This document shows positions 8,780 through 17,000 of a stretch of DNA of 63,772 bases, one piece after another. The stretch is from an uncultured Bacteroides sp. (GTDB lineage: Bacteria > Bacteroidota > Bacteroidia > Bacteroidales > Bacteroidaceae), in NCBI RefSeq assembly GCF_949298305.1, contig NZ_CASFWU010000002.1:1-63772 (forward strand), written 5' to 3'. Made by a program: the position numbers and the translations under genes. The notes below the pieces were generated by a model that did not search any database, had not been told where the DNA came from, and saw only the letters and a list, made by a program, of their open reading frames with translations. Position 1 is the first letter of the stretch. Each line of letters begins with the position of its first letter.

Positions 8780-10318
8780 ATGTCGATAAACCGTTGGTTG
8801 TGGATGGGCCTGCTGCTGGCCGGCTTGTCGCTGCACGCGCAGCAAAGTCCTACGCTGGTGCGTATCAATGGAAAACAGGTGAGCCTGTCGGAGTTTGAAC
8901 AGGCCTGCCGCGAGAATGCCGCCCTTTCGGCTTGGAGGCAGAGGCCGCTGAAGGAGCGTGTGGACCGCTTTGTGGACTTCAAGCTGAAGGTCGCTGCGGC
9001 AGAGGCTGTGGGGCTGGACACCTTGCCCGAATTTCGCAACCGGATGGAAGCCTATCGTAACGGGCTGCTCCGCGCTTGTCTGACTGACGGGAAGGCGGCG
9101 GAGCAGGCGGCACAGGAAGAGTATAGCCGCATGCAGACGCGTGGAGGACGCATACGGGTCAGCCAGATATGTTGCTATCTTCCGCAGAATGTCTCAAGAA
9201 ACGCATTGCGGCGGGCCGAGCAGCGCATGGATTCCATCTATCAGGCCTTGCGGGGCGGCGCGTCGTTTGCAGAGTGTGTCAGGCGGTTTTCGGATGAAAA
9301 GGAAACTTGCTGGATAAGCCGCTTGCAGGTGCCGGCCGAGTTTGAGGACTCGGTGCGGGTGCTGGGGTGCGGACAGTTCTCACGTCCGTTCTACACACCG
9401 CTGGGGCTGCACATCGTCAAGGTGCTGGAGCGGGAGGATATGCCTTCTTTCGATGAGGTGAAGGAACAGATTGCCTGTGGACAGGCCAGACGTTATGCGT
9501 CAGACCGCGGAAGCGCGGCCCGTGTGGAGAGCCTGATGGCCGAGTATGGCTATGTGCCCGACGAGGCCGCTATGGATGAACTCTGTCGCCGGGGACATAC
9601 CGGGCGTACGTTGTTCACCCTGGACGGCAAGCCTTATACGGGGGCGGACTTTGCCCTGTTTGCGGCGGCATATCCCGGCGGTGTACGCATGCAGTTGGGG
9701 AACTTTGTCGCCAAGTCCGTGCTGGACTGTGCAAATCTGTGTCTGGAACACTCGCACCCCGAACTTTGCAGGCGGTTGCAGGAGTACAGAGACAGTCTGC
9801 TGGTGCACGAAATCAGTGAGCGTGAGATGTACGGAAAACGCTACTGGAACGACGAACTCCTGCAGGCCTATTACGAAGCGCATCGCCCCAATTATTATTG
9901 GGAGGATGTCCGTTACAAGGGCATTGTGATTCATGGGGTGAACAAGCGGGTGGCCAAGCGGGCGCGCAAGCTCCTGAAGAAACTGCCCGAAGAGGAATGG
10001 CAGGATGCTATCCGGCTGACTTTCAATGCGGACGGGCAGTCGCAGATTGTGGCAGAGCAAGGCGTTTTTGCGCCCGGCGACAATCCGTATGTAGACCATC
10101 TGGTGTTCAAGAAGGCCGAGGCTGCTGCCAAGGACGCCTATCCCTTCACAGTGGTGCTGGGCGAGAAGATGAAGGGGCCGGAAGACTATCAGGAGGTGTA
10201 CGACCGGTTGGTGGCCGATTATCAGAGTGACTTGGAGAGGCGATGGTTGTCCAAACTGCGTGCGGCAAGTAAGGTTGAAATTAACCAAGAGGTTTTAAAA
10301 ACCGTTAATAATCACTGA
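8780..10318 (+). CDS. Periplasmic parvulin-type peptidyl-prolyl isomerase (SurA family)
   Basis: A secreted folding factor of 512 residues. The start is set at ATG 8780 because MSINRWLWMGLLLAGLSLHAQQ is a good Sec signal peptide; an upstream in-frame ATG at 8696 would bury it. After an N-terminal helical segment one parvulin-like domain is visible at about residues 120-220 (RVSQICCYL, later GQFSRPFYTPLGLHIVKVLERED). The C-terminal half (about 220-512) looks like a diverged second isomerase-like region plus helices. It is the first of three consecutive SurA-related genes leading to an OstA-like gene, suggesting outer-membrane protein and LPS biogenesis. Isomerase activity itself is not certain from the sequence. 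Confidence 0.75.
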   Translation: MSINRWLWMGLLLAGLSLHAQQSPTLVRINGKQVSLSEFEQACRENAALSAWRQRPLKERVDRFVDFKLKVAAAEAVGLDTLPEFRNRMEAYRNGLLRACLTDGKAAEQAAQEEYSRMQTRGGRIRVSQICCYLPQNVSRNALRRAEQRMDSIYQALRGGASFAECVRRFSDEKETCWISRLQVPAEFEDSVRVLGCGQFSRPFYTPLGLHIVKVLEREDMPSFDEVKEQIACGQARRYASDRGSAARVESLMAEYGYVPDEAAMDELCRRGHTGRTLFTLDGKPYTGADFALFAAAYPGGVRMQLGNFVAKSVLDCANLCLEHSHPELCRRLQEYRDSLLVHEISEREMYGKRYWNDELLQAYYEAHRPNYYWEDVRYKGIVIHGVNKRVAKRARKLLKKLPEEEWQDAIRLTFNADGQSQIVAEQGVFAPGDNPYVDHLVFKKAEAAAKDAYPFTVVLGEKMKGPEDYQEVYDRLVADYQSDLERRWLSKLRAASKVEINQEVLKTVNNH

Positions 10319-10372
10319 TGCAACCGATTAAAGCACTATCTTCGTAACTTAAAATGTAAATATCGGTTGGCA

Positions 10373-11215
10373 ATGCGGACAGTTTGCTTTGGGATTCTCG
10401 TTTTTCTGCTCTGTGTGTCGTGCGGCAGTAAGTACGACCATAAGGGAAAGACTCCCCTGGTGGAGTTGGACGGCAACTTCCTCTATCGGGAAGACTTGCA
10501 GTCGGTGCTTCCTCCCGGTTTGTCGAGCGATGACAGCCTGTTGTTTGCCGAGCATTACATCCGCAATTGGGTGGAAGATGTGTTGCTCTACGACAAGGCG
10601 CAGAGCAACATCCCCAACAGCGGAGAGATAGACTTGCTGGTGGAAAACTACCGCAAAGCCTTGATTATGCATACGTACCAGCAGGAACTGATACATCAGA
10701 AGCTGAGTGATGAAATAACGGAAACAGAACTGGCCGACTATTACAACAAGAACCAGGAGCTTTTCAAGCTGGAACGACCCTTGATAAAGGGCCTGTTCAT
10801 CAAGGTGCCCCTGACGGCTCCCCAGTTATCCAGTGTCCGCCGCTGGTACAAAACGGAGACACAGGACGCCGTAGAACATCTGGAGAAATACCAGATGCAG
10901 AATGCCGTGAAGTACGAGTACTTCTACGACCGGTGGATACCGGTCTCCGAGGTTCTTGACCTCTTGCCTTTGCAGGAGGGTGATGCGGAAGAATACCTCA
11001 ACAAAAACCGCCATGTGGAACTGAAGGATTCAGCCTTTTACTATTTCCTGAACGTGACGGACTGCCGTCAGGCCGGTGAGCAGGAACCCTACGAATTCGC
11101 CGCCCGTCAGGTAAAGGACATGTTGCTGAATATGAAACAGGTGCAGTTCATGGAACAAGTGAAAAACGATTTGTATGAGAGAGCGGTGGAGAGGAATAGG
11201 ATTAAATATTATTAG
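10373..11215 (+). CDS. SurA N-domain-like lipoprotein, no parvulin domain seen
   Basis: Predicted lipoprotein of 280 residues. The start is placed at ATG 10373; MRTVCFGILVFLLCVSC gives a lipobox ending in Cys17. The N-terminal part (LVELDGNFLYREDLQSVLP, then a helical FAEHYIRNWVEDVLLYDKA) resembles the chaperone N domain of SurA/PrsA proteins. I see no isomerase core; the C-terminal part is helical and charged. It lies 54 bp after one SurA-family gene and 7 bp before another, so a joint role in periplasmic protein folding is likely. Such genes are often annotated as peptidyl-prolyl isomerases by homology, but catalysis is doubtful here. Confidence 0.65.
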   Translation: MRTVCFGILVFLLCVSCGSKYDHKGKTPLVELDGNFLYREDLQSVLPPGLSSDDSLLFAEHYIRNWVEDVLLYDKAQSNIPNSGEIDLLVENYRKALIMHTYQQELIHQKLSDEITETELADYYNKNQELFKLERPLIKGLFIKVPLTAPQLSSVRRWYKTETQDAVEHLEKYQMQNAVKYEYFYDRWIPVSEVLDLLPLQEGDAEEYLNKNRHVELKDSAFYYFLNVTDCRQAGEQEPYEFAARQVKDMLLNMKQVQFMEQVKNDLYERAVERNRIKYY

Positions 11216-11222
11216 AATAAGA

Positions 11223-12593
11223 ATGAATACGTTTATGAACTTTAGGTTTGTAGTTTTATTGGCTTTGACCCTGCTGTCCGCTTCAGCTGTCTATGGACAG
11301 GACAACGTGATTGACGAAGTGGTTTGGGTGGTAGGCGACGAGGCTATATGGAAGTCGGAAGTGGAAGAAGCCCGTATGAGTGCCTTATACGAAGGGCGCG
11401 ATTTGAAAGGCGACCCGTATTGTGTGATTCCTGAAGAGATTGCCGTGCAGAAGCTGTTTCTGCATCAGGCGGCTTTGGACAGTATAGAGGTGTCCGAAAG
11501 CGAAGTCATTCAGCGGGTTGACTATATGACCAATATGTATATTGCCAACATCGGCTCGCGCGAGAAGATGGAGGAATACTTCAACAAGACTTCGACCCAG
11601 ATTCGTGAGACCTTGCGTGAGAATGCACGCGAAGGACTTACCGTGCAGAAGATGCAGCAGAAACTGGTTGGCGACATTAAGGTTACGCCGGCCGAGGTCC
11701 GCCGCTACTTCCAGAAATTGCCTCAGGACAGCATTCCCTATATCCCCACACAGGTGGAGGTACAGATTATTACGCAACAGCCTAAAGTCCCTCTGGAAGA
11801 GATTGAGGACGTGAAGAGACGCCTGCGCGAATATACCGACCGCGTGAACAAGGGCGAGAGCTTTACGATGCTGGCCCGTATGTATTCCGAAGACCAGGGC
11901 TCGGCCATGAATGGCGGAGAGTTGCCTCGCTTCATGGGGCGCGCTGAGTTGGACCCGGCCTTTGCCAATGTGGCCTTCAACTTGCAAAGTCCCGACAGGG
12001 TCTCCAAGATTGTGGAGTCTGAGTTCGGTTTCCACATCATCCAGCTGATTGAGAAGCGCGGCGACCGCATCAAGGTACGTCACATCCTGCTCAAGCCTCA
12101 TATTCCCGAAGAAGCGCTGATGGCGGCCAATGCACGTCTGGACTCCATTGCAGACGATATCCGCAACGGCCTGTTTACTTTTGAGGAAGCGGCTTTGAGG
12201 CTGTCTCACGACAAGGATACGCGCAACAACCACGGACTGCTGCCCAATCCGAATACCAATACCTCCAAGTTTGAAATGCAGGAGCTGCCCCCCGAAATAG
12301 CGAAAGTGGTGGATAAGATGAAGGTTGGTGAAATATCGGAAGCCTTTACTATGATTCCGGCCAATACGGGTAAGGAAGAATGTGTGATTGTGAAGCTGAA
12401 AAGCCGTATTAACGGACATAAGGCTACGGTGGCCGACGACTACCAGAACTTGAAGAACATTGTACTGGACAAGCGTCGTGAAGAGGTGCTGGACAAGTGG
12501 ATTCGCGAGAAACAGAAAAACACGTATGTCCGCATCAATGACAAGTGGAAGTCAAACTGTGCATTCAAGTATCCGGGCTGGATTAAGGATTGA
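11223..12593 (+). CDS. surA: Periplasmic chaperone/peptidyl-prolyl isomerase SurA
   Basis: Periplasmic chaperone of 456 residues for outer-membrane proteins. The signal peptide is MNFRFVVLLALTLLSASAVYGQ; start chosen at ATG 11223, 7 bp after the upstream stop. The SurA N domain begins at NVIDEVVWVVGDEAIWKSEVE. Two parvulin domains follow: about residues 178-277 (ending EFGFHIIQLIEKRGD) and about 283-396 (starting IKVRHILLKPH). The order N domain, P1, P2 and C-terminal helix is that of classic SurA. It is the best candidate of the three neighbouring paralogues for the true SurA. Confidence 0.87.
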   Translation: MNTFMNFRFVVLLALTLLSASAVYGQDNVIDEVVWVVGDEAIWKSEVEEARMSALYEGRDLKGDPYCVIPEEIAVQKLFLHQAALDSIEVSESEVIQRVDYMTNMYIANIGSREKMEEYFNKTSTQIRETLRENAREGLTVQKMQQKLVGDIKVTPAEVRRYFQKLPQDSIPYIPTQVEVQIITQQPKVPLEEIEDVKRRLREYTDRVNKGESFTMLARMYSEDQGSAMNGGELPRFMGRAELDPAFANVAFNLQSPDRVSKIVESEFGFHIIQLIEKRGDRIKVRHILLKPHIPEEALMAANARLDSIADDIRNGLFTFEEAALRLSHDKDTRNNHGLLPNPNTNTSKFEMQELPPEIAKVVDKMKVGEISEAFTMIPANTGKEECVIVKLKSRINGHKATVADDYQNLKNIVLDKRREEVLDKWIREKQKNTYVRINDKWKSNCAFKYPGWIKD

Positions 12594-12690
12594 GTCCGTA
12601 TCCGTTTGCTTTTCCGGTTTTTCCAGTGGAGAAGAGCGTTCCTGCTGATTGGGGAACGGAAGTATGGATGCATGAACTAACGAATGGAAT

Positions 12691-14406
12691 ATGAAGAAAC
12701 GAATCAATGGCTTTCTATACAGGCATAGATACCTGCTGGCAGGTGTTCTATGCCTGTTTGGCGTGTGCCTGCTGGGTGCGCAGGACAGGAAAGCGGCTCC
12801 GCAGGCACCGGCAAAGAAGGCAGTGGCGGTGGCCGGGAAAGACACGACGGCACGGCCCGAAAAGAAGAAAACCCGCGTAGACCTGCTGTATGCCGACGAA
12901 GCGCAGGCCGACAAGCAGTTACGCCCCGATGTGCAGGTGCTGATAGGCTCCGTCAGGCTGAAGCACGACAGCATGTACATGTTCTGCGACAGCGCCCTGA
13001 TTTACGAGAAAATCAATTCGGTGGAGGCTTTCGGCAATGTCCGCATGGAGCAGGGCGACACGCTGTTCATCTATGGTGATTATCTTTATTACGACGGCAT
13101 GTCACAACTGGCCATGTTGCGCGAGAACGTGAAGATGATTAACCGCAACACCGTGCTGACCACTGACAGCCTGAACTATGACCGCCTGTACAATTTGGGC
13201 TATTATTTTGAAGGCGGTACGCTGACCGACGAGGAGAATGTGCTGACTTCCATTTGGGGTGAATACAGTCCGGCCACCAAGCTGGCCGTGTTCAACCACG
13301 ATGTCAGGCTGGTGAATCCGCAGTTTATTCTGACCTCGGATACATTGAAGTACAGTACGTTTACCAAGATTGCAACGATTCTTGGACCTTCGGAAATAGT
13401 GAGCGACAAGAACCATATTTATTCCGAACGGGGCGAGTACAACACTGTAACCGAGCAGGCAGAACTGCTGGACCGTTCCGTGCTGACCAATGAGGGCAAG
13501 AAGCTGACGGGCGACAGCCTCTTTTATGACCGGGCAAAAGGCTATGGAGAAGCCTTCAACAACGTGCAGATGAACGATACCGTCAACCGCAACATGCTGA
13601 CGGGCGACTATTGCTTCTACAATGAACTGACAGGTAACGCCTTGGCCACCGACAGGGCTGTTGCAGTCGATTATTCGCAGGGAGACAGCCTTTTCATGCA
13701 CGGCGACACCCTGCGGCTCATCACCTACAACTTGAATACCGATTCCGTGTACCGCGAGATGCGCGCTTACCACAAAGTGCGTGCTTACCGCACGGACGTA
13801 CAGGCCGTGTGCGACTCGCTGGTCTACAACTCCAAGGATTCCTGCATGACGATGTACACCGACCCCGTCTTGTGGTATGGCGAACAGCAACTGCTGGGCG
13901 AGGAAATCAAGGTCTACGTCAACGACAGTACCATAGACTGGGCGCACATCATCAACCAGGCCCTGGCGGTGGAGAAGAAAGACTCCATCCACTACAACCA
14001 GGTGACCGGCAAGGAGATGAAGGCCTATTTCATCAACGGCGAGATGCGGCAGGTAGACGTCAACGGCAACGTGCTGGTAATCTTCTATCCCGTGGAAGAA
14101 CGGGACACCACACTGATGATGCTGAACTATTCGGAAGGAGGTTTTCTGCGGATGCTGCTGAAGGACCGCAAGATGGAGCAGGGAGCCTTCATCGGAAAGG
14201 CCAACGGCATTGCCTACCCGATGGACCAGATTCCGGCAGACAAGTACAAGCTGCCTCCTTTTGTGTGGCTGGAATACATGCGTCCGCTCAGCAAGGAGGA
14301 CATTTTTGTGTGGAGAGGCAAAAAAGCGGACGAAATGTTGCAGAAAAGTGACCGGAAACCGGTAACTTCGCCCAGAAACATGCATATCAAACGAAATAAA
14401 AAGTAA
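12691..14406 (+). CDS. OstA/LptA-like periplasmic LPS-transport protein
   Basis: Exported protein of 571 residues. The N terminus (basic, then YLLAGVLCLFGVCLLGAQD) is a signal peptide. The body is a long series of short beta segments repeating the pattern D-S-L-x-Y-(D/N) (TDSLNYDRLYN, TSDTLKYSTFT, TGDSLFYDRAKG, CDSLVYNSKDS). This is the hallmark of OstA-type beta-jellyroll proteins that bind and pass LPS across the periplasm. It is much longer than E. coli LptA (185 residues), as is usual in Bacteroidetes. Context with SurA homologues supports outer-membrane assembly. The following small gene begins 5 bp after its stop. Confidence 0.75.
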   Translation: MKKRINGFLYRHRYLLAGVLCLFGVCLLGAQDRKAAPQAPAKKAVAVAGKDTTARPEKKKTRVDLLYADEAQADKQLRPDVQVLIGSVRLKHDSMYMFCDSALIYEKINSVEAFGNVRMEQGDTLFIYGDYLYYDGMSQLAMLRENVKMINRNTVLTTDSLNYDRLYNLGYYFEGGTLTDEENVLTSIWGEYSPATKLAVFNHDVRLVNPQFILTSDTLKYSTFTKIATILGPSEIVSDKNHIYSERGEYNTVTEQAELLDRSVLTNEGKKLTGDSLFYDRAKGYGEAFNNVQMNDTVNRNMLTGDYCFYNELTGNALATDRAVAVDYSQGDSLFMHGDTLRLITYNLNTDSVYREMRAYHKVRAYRTDVQAVCDSLVYNSKDSCMTMYTDPVLWYGEQQLLGEEIKVYVNDSTIDWAHIINQALAVEKKDSIHYNQVTGKEMKAYFINGEMRQVDVNGNVLVIFYPVEERDTTLMMLNYSEGGFLRMLLKDRKMEQGAFIGKANGIAYPMDQIPADKYKLPPFVWLEYMRPLSKEDIFVWRGKKADEMLQKSDRKPVTSPRNMHIKRNKK

Positions 14407-14411
14407 TCGCT

Positions 14412-14702
14412 ATGGGAATGTTTACGATGCGGAAGCCACGGGGCTTCAATCATCCCTACATTTATGTAGACGAACGGAAAGAGAAGCTGGCCAAGATGGA
14501 AGAAAAGGCCAAACGCGAGCTGGGTATGCTCCCCGAGAAGGAATTCTCGCCCGAGGATATTCGGGGAAAGTTTGTTGAAAGCACCACTCACCTGAAGCGC
14601 CGCAAGGAGAGCGGGCGGAAGCCCATGCACCTTGGTCTGGCATTGGGCATCATAGCCATACTCATCTACCTGTGGTATGCCATTTCCAATGGAATCATTT
14701 AA
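14412..14702 (+). CDS. Small conserved single-pass membrane protein, unknown function
   Basis: A 96-residue protein with a charged N-terminal three quarters (RKPRGFNHPYIYVDERKEKLAKMEEKAKRE is partly coiled coil) and one C-terminal membrane segment, GLALGIIAILIYLWYAI (about residues 77-93). No catalytic motif is visible. It starts 5 bp after the OstA-like gene and 25 bp before mutL, so it is very likely part of the same transcript. By position and topology it could be an inner-membrane accessory of the envelope machinery; this is only inferred. Confidence 0.7.
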   Translation: MGMFTMRKPRGFNHPYIYVDERKEKLAKMEEKAKRELGMLPEKEFSPEDIRGKFVESTTHLKRRKESGRKPMHLGLALGIIAILIYLWYAISNGII

Positions 14703-14727
14703 TTACGAACGAACTGTTTTTTAGTTG

Positions 14728-16638
14728 ATGAGCGACATCATTCATTTGCTGCCCGATTCGGTGGCCAACCAGGTTGCGGCCGGAGAGGTAATCCAGCGGC
14801 CGGCTTCTGTGGTGAAGGAGCTGGTGGAAAATGCAATCGACGCAGGCGCGCAGGAAGTGCACGTGCTGGTGACTGATGCGGGAAAGACCTGCATCCAGGT
14901 TATTGATAACGGTAAAGGCATGTCGGAGACGGATGCCCGCCTCTCCTTCGAGCGTCACGCCACTTCCAAGATACGCGAGGCGGCCGACCTGTTTGCCCTG
15001 CGCACCATGGGATTCCGCGGCGAGGCGCTGGCCTCTATCGCGGCGGTGGCCGAGGTGGAACTGAAGACCCGCCAGGCCGACGAGGAACTGGGCACACGCC
15101 TGCTGATTGCCGGCTCCAAGGTGGAGAGCCAGGAGACGGTTGCCTGTCCCAAGGGCTGCAACTTCTCGGTGAAGAACCTGTTCTTCAATGTGCCGGCCCG
15201 CCGCAAGTTCCTGAAGGCCAACTCTACGGAACTCAGCAACATCCTGGCCGAGTTTGAGCGTATCGCCCTGGTGCATCCCGAAGTGGGCTTCTATCTGTAC
15301 AGCAACGACACGGAACTTTTCAACCTGCCCGTCATGCCCCTGCGCCAGCGCATCCTGGCCGTGTTCGGCAAGAAGCTGAACCAGCATCTGCTCTCGGTGG
15401 AGGTGGACACTACGCTGGTGAAGATTACGGGCTACGTGGCCAAGCCCGAAACGGCCCGCAAGAAGGGGGCACACCAATACTTCTTCGTCAACGGACGCTA
15501 CATGCGACATCCCTACTTCCACAAGGCGGTGATGGAAGCCTACGAGCGCCTGATTCCTGCGGGCGAGCAGATTTCCTATTTCATCTATTTCGAGGTCGAC
15601 CCCGCCAACATCGACGTCAACATCCATCCCACCAAGACCGAAATCAAGTTTGAGAACGAGCAGGCCATCTGGCAAATCCTGTCGGCTGCCGTCAAGGAGT
15701 CGCTGGGCAAGTTCAGCGCCATTCCACAGATTGACTTCGATACGGAAGACATGCCGGACATTCCCGCCTTCGAGCAGAGCCGTCCGATTACGCCTCCCAA
15801 GATGAATTTCAATGCCGACTATAACCCCTTCAAGTCTTCTTCGGCTTCGTCATACGCGGGCGGAAGCTCCCGCAGCAACACCGGTTGGGAGGAGCTTTAT
15901 GCCGGCCTCGGCAATGCCGCTTCGGCCGACCTGCCGGACAGCGACGGACTGGCCTCGGAGGAGGAATGGAGCATCCCCTCTGCTGCGGCTGTGGAGAGTG
16001 CCCCGGCTGACCCGCTTCCGGACGGAGGTGCCGTCACGGCTTCGCTCTATGGCACGGCTTCGGCCCTGGAGAAGGGGGCGCAGCACTTGCAGTTCAAGGG
16101 GCGTTTTATCCTTACTTCGGTAAAGTCCGGCCTGATGCTGATAGACCAGCATCGCGCCCATGTACGGGTGCTTTACGAGCGTTACATGAGCCAGATACAC
16201 GAGCGTAAGGGCGTTTCGCAAGGGGTGCTTTTCCCTGAAATCATCCAGTTGCCCGCTTCCGAGGCGGCCGTGCTCGAAGGCATGTCCGAGGACTTCTCTT
16301 CCGTGGGCTTCGAGCTGACCCCGCTGGGCGGTGGCAGTTATGCCATCAACGGCATACCGGCGGGCATCGAGGGGCTGGACCCCGTGGAACTGGTGCGCAG
16401 CATGCTTCACACGGCCATGGAGAAAGGTAACGATGCGAAAGAGGAAATCCAGGGGCTGATGGCGCTGACCCTGGCTCAGGCCGCCGCCATTGTCTACGGA
16501 CAGGTGCTGGGCAATGACGAGATGTCTGCTCTGGTTGACAGCCTTTTTGCCTGCCCATCGCCCAACTATACGCCGGACGGGCATACCATACTGGCCACCA
16601 TCAAGGAAGAAGAGATAGAGAAGTTGTTTGCCCGGTAG
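14728..16638 (+). CDS. mutL: DNA mismatch repair protein MutL
   Basis: GHKL ATPase of 636 residues that links MutS mismatch recognition to strand removal. ATPase motifs are complete: motif I VVKELVENAIDAGA (about residue 32), DNGKGM (about 60) and FRGEALASI (about 94). A variable proline/serine linker covers about residues 345-440. The C-terminal dimerisation domain contains DQHRAHVRVLYE, where nuclease-type MutL proteins have DQHAxxERxxYE, so the first conserved Glu is Val here; the other nuclease motifs are also altered (see findings). ATG 14728 is preferred over the TTG one codon upstream. The gene is the last of the co-oriented run and is followed by a 22-bp repeat array. Confidence 0.95.
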   Translation: MSDIIHLLPDSVANQVAAGEVIQRPASVVKELVENAIDAGAQEVHVLVTDAGKTCIQVIDNGKGMSETDARLSFERHATSKIREAADLFALRTMGFRGEALASIAAVAEVELKTRQADEELGTRLLIAGSKVESQETVACPKGCNFSVKNLFFNVPARRKFLKANSTELSNILAEFERIALVHPEVGFYLYSNDTELFNLPVMPLRQRILAVFGKKLNQHLLSVEVDTTLVKITGYVAKPETARKKGAHQYFFVNGRYMRHPYFHKAVMEAYERLIPAGEQISYFIYFEVDPANIDVNIHPTKTEIKFENEQAIWQILSAAVKESLGKFSAIPQIDFDTEDMPDIPAFEQSRPITPPKMNFNADYNPFKSSSASSYAGGSSRSNTGWEELYAGLGNAASADLPDSDGLASEEEWSIPSAAAVESAPADPLPDGGAVTASLYGTASALEKGAQHLQFKGRFILTSVKSGLMLIDQHRAHVRVLYERYMSQIHERKGVSQGVLFPEIIQLPASEAAVLEGMSEDFSSVGFELTPLGGGSYAINGIPAGIEGLDPVELVRSMLHTAMEKGNDAKEEIQGLMALTLAQAAAIVYGQVLGNDEMSALVDSLFACPSPNYTPDGHTILATIKEEEIEKLFAR

Positions 16639-16719
16639 AACCGCCGCCATGCAGCGGCGGCCAGGGCAGGAGTCCCCTCCTCCCGAGGGGGGATGTGGGG
16701 CGATGCCTGCCACCCGTTT

Positions 16720-16823
16720 GGACGATGCTTGCATGGTCTGCGGACGATGCAAGCATGGTACACGGACCGTGCAAGCACGGAGCACGGACCATGCAAGCGT
16801 GGTCCGAGCGCTGATTGTCAGGG
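16720..16823. repeat. 22-bp repeat element, copy 2 (mutL/fkp gap)
   Basis: Leader CACCCGTTTG at 16711-16720, then four 22-bp units (16720-16741, 16742-16763, 16764-16785, 16786-16807) and the tail GCGCTGATTGTCAGGG at 16808-16823, which continues into an AGGGCT/AGCCCT hairpin. Unit 1 has the forward core GATGCTTGC; units 2-4 have the inverted core GCAAGC, so the two ends can pair. It lies between the convergent ends of mutL and fkp; the rest of the 362-bp gap is GC-rich with small hairpins (16640-16700) and no gene that I can support. Confidence 0.88.
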
Positions 16824-17000
16824 CTGTATAAGCCCTGTCCGTGTTTTAAGACGGCCGGTGGGGGACGGGGGCGTGCTCATGGCCTCCGCCTGGCACGGAT
16901 GGGGCCGGCGGTCTGGTGGAGAAAGGCTGCCTCCGTGAACTGTCGGCCAATCCGTACCTGAAAGGCCGGATAGGCCTCCTGCGTGCGTTCCTCGTCCGTC

